From positions 1 to 6,937 of the forward strand of contig JAGTQS010000071.1 in assembly GCA_018397055.1 (NCBI GenBank): a stretch of 6,937 nt of DNA, given 5' to 3'. Every line of letters starts with the position of its first letter. Position 1 is the stretch's first letter. Below the pieces are notes generated by a model. That model was not told the DNA's origin. It did not search any database and worked only from the letters and a program-made list of their open reading frames with translations. Origin of the DNA: Candidatus Bathyarchaeota archaeon. GTDB lineage: Archaea; Thermoproteota; Bathyarchaeia; Bathyarchaeales; DTEX01. A program made the position numbers and the translations under genes. Below, one piece after another: positions 5,608-6,937 of this stretch.

Positions 5608-6937
5608 ATGAACGATTCTTATTACAAGAATTTTGGCGTAGCAATCTATTGTCGAATATACGACGTACAAAAGATGGCAGATTCAAAATGGCTTGAGGAA
5701 AGCTTCAATGTTCTACATAAATACCTGAAAATAAACAAGGTATATCTAGAAACCCATCGTGACATGATTGTTCCTGAAAAAGAGCATGTTCAAAAAATTA
5801 AGACGTTTTTTGAATGCAAAGGAATAAAGACGTCTGGAGGCGTAGCGTTTGTTGCCAGCGAGGGCAGGCTGTCCAGAACTTTCTGCTATTCAAATCCTGA
5901 AGAACGACAAAAAGTAAAGGAAATTATGCAATTCACAGCTCAATTGTTCGACGAGATTATACTGGATGATTACTATTTTACGAGCTGTAGGTGCGAACTA
6001 TGCATAAAAGCTAAGGGCAACATGAGTTGGACAGATTTCCGTCTGAAGCAGCTTGAAGAGGCAGCAAAAACATTGATTATTGAGCCAGCTAGAAGCGTCA
6101 ATCCAAATGTTAACTTAATTATAAAATATCCAAACTGGTACGAACATTACCAATATATGGGTTACAATCTTGATGTTGAGTCAAAAATGTTTGACATGAT
6201 CTACACCGGAACAGAAACGAGAGATCCAGAATATACCCAGCAACATCTACAGCAATATCAGAGCTATGAGATTATGAGATACTTAGACAACGTAAAACCT
6301 GGCAAGAACGGCGGAGGCTGGATTGATCCATATGCTCGAAGATACCTCGACCGCTGGGGAGAACAAATACTACTTACACTGTTTGACAAGCCGAAAGAGG
6401 TAACGCTGTTCTGTTATGGCTCCTTGTTGGAATCAATAAAACAGAAAGATGGCTCAGAAAAACTCACAAGCGTTCTCGCTTCGGTTGCTGGAAACGTTTT
6501 TGAAGAGGCAGACGTGTTTCTCGAATACCTTGGCAACCCAATTGGCGTTTCAAGCTACAAACCATATAATTCTTCTGGAGAGGATTTTCTGCATAATTTC
6601 ATCGGCATGCTTGGTGTCCCAATTGATTTAACACCTGAATTTCCACGTAACAGCAACACCGTTTTCCTTGCGGAGTCAGCGAAATTCGACAAAGATGTTG
6701 TTGACAAAATTAGAAACCACTTGATTGAAGGTAAGACTATAATCGTAACTTCGGGATTGTTCAAAGCGTTACAAGGCAAGGGTATTGAGGATATAATCGA
6801 AGTTGAATGCACTGATAAAAAAGCATTAGTGAAGGAATTTATGCGATTTATGGACGTCTATAGTTCGGACATGGAAATCATTATTCCACAAATAAAGTAT
6901 GCCACAAACGACGCTTGGGAAATTGTCACAGCACTAG
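5608..6937 (+). CDS. GH42-like TIM-barrel protein with trimerisation-like domain, 3' end beyond window
   Basis: The frame stays open for 443 codons to the window edge, so the C-terminus is missing. Residues 10-270 read like a beta/alpha barrel: GVAIYCRIYD (10-19), KVYLETHRD (44-52), ILDDYYF (118-124), LIIKYPNWYEHY (170-181), FDMIYTGTETRDP (195-207), GGGWIDP (235-241), VTLFCYGSLL (265-274). Cys93 in RTFCYSNPEER plus Cys127, Cys129 and Cys132 (CxCxxC) match the spacing pattern of the four-cysteine zinc site of GH42 beta-galactosidases ('CPNSP...' then 'CYCxxC'). From about 330, IGMLGVPIDLTP, then VFLAESAKFDKDVVDKIRNHLIEGKTIIVTSG, resembles the glutamine-amidotransferase-like trimerisation domain that follows the barrel in GH42. 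Odd: where GH42 has the acid/base Asn-Glu before the cysteines, this protein has Asp120-Asp121. No signal peptide is seen, so it is cytoplasmic. The substrate is unknown and hydrolase activity unproven. Family placement is by motif reading only. Confidence 0.65.
   Translation, partial: MNDSYYKNFGVAIYCRIYDVQKMADSKWLEESFNVLHKYLKINKVYLETHRDMIVPEKEHVQKIKTFFECKGIKTSGGVAFVASEGRLSRTFCYSNPEERQKVKEIMQFTAQLFDEIILDDYYFTSCRCELCIKAKGNMSWTDFRLKQLEEAAKTLIIEPARSVNPNVNLIIKYPNWYEHYQYMGYNLDVESKMFDMIYTGTETRDPEYTQQHLQQYQSYEIMRYLDNVKPGKNGGGWIDPYARRYLDRWGEQILLTLFDKPKEVTLFCYGSLLESIKQKDGSEKLTSVLASVAGNVFEEADVFLEYLGNPIGVSSYKPYNSSGEDFLHNFIGMLGVPIDLTPEFPRNSNTVFLAESAKFDKDVVDKIRNHLIEGKTIIVTSGLFKALQGKGIEDIIEVECTDKKALVKEFMRFMDVYSSDMEIIIPQIKYATNDAWEIVTAL

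Overview
The window looks like ordinary chromosome of an uncultivated archaeon, most plausibly of the Bathyarchaeia/Thermoproteota side, although the lineage is an inference. The evidence is a digeranylgeranylglyceryl-phosphate synthase of archaeal ether-lipid synthesis, a type IV pilin/archaellin-like secreted protein, a one-TM HtrA-type protease, AT-rich spacers with TATA-like boxes at archaeal promoter spacing, poly-T terminators, and a mix of leaderless and Shine-Dalgarno starts. No tRNA, rRNA, CRISPR, transposase or phage gene is visible.

Layout. 112-447 (+) is the C-terminal half of a cytidylate-kinase-like protein, without a P-loop. 570-1013 (+) is a small FMN-binding, pyridoxamine-phosphate-oxidase-like protein. 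It converges, with a 4-nt gap, on 1018-1878 (-), the UbiA-family prenyltransferase of archaeal lipid synthesis. Upstream of that on the same strand is 2050-3249 (-), a membrane-anchored trypsin-like/PDZ protease. It is divergent from 3418-3990 (+), a pilin-like surface protein, across a spacer holding a perfect T7-AT-A7 palindrome. 4137-4433 (-) is a 98-residue winged-helix protein. It is divergent from 4659-5429 (+), a UlaG-like metallo-beta-lactamase-fold hydrolase. Their 225-nt spacer holds a 13-nt direct repeat and a 10-nt inverted repeat. 5608 to the window end (+) is a large open frame with no stop in the window. I read it as a divergent GH42-like TIM-barrel protein with the GH42-type four-cysteine zinc site and the start of a beta-galactosidase-trimerisation-like domain.

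How the genes fit together. The left half is housekeeping (nucleotide, flavin and lipid metabolism). The middle is cell-envelope: protease and pilin both face outside. The right half looks like a small regulated metabolic locus: winged-helix regulator, metal-dependent hydrolase, sugar-hydrolase-like enzyme. The two metabolic genes are separated by terminator-like sequence, so joint function is suggested by proximity only. The most interesting items are the GH42-like protein with an altered acid/base motif, the repeat cluster between regulator and hydrolase, and the kinase fragment whose similarity seems to run upstream of any start codon. Nothing here clearly amounts to an undescribed multi-gene system.
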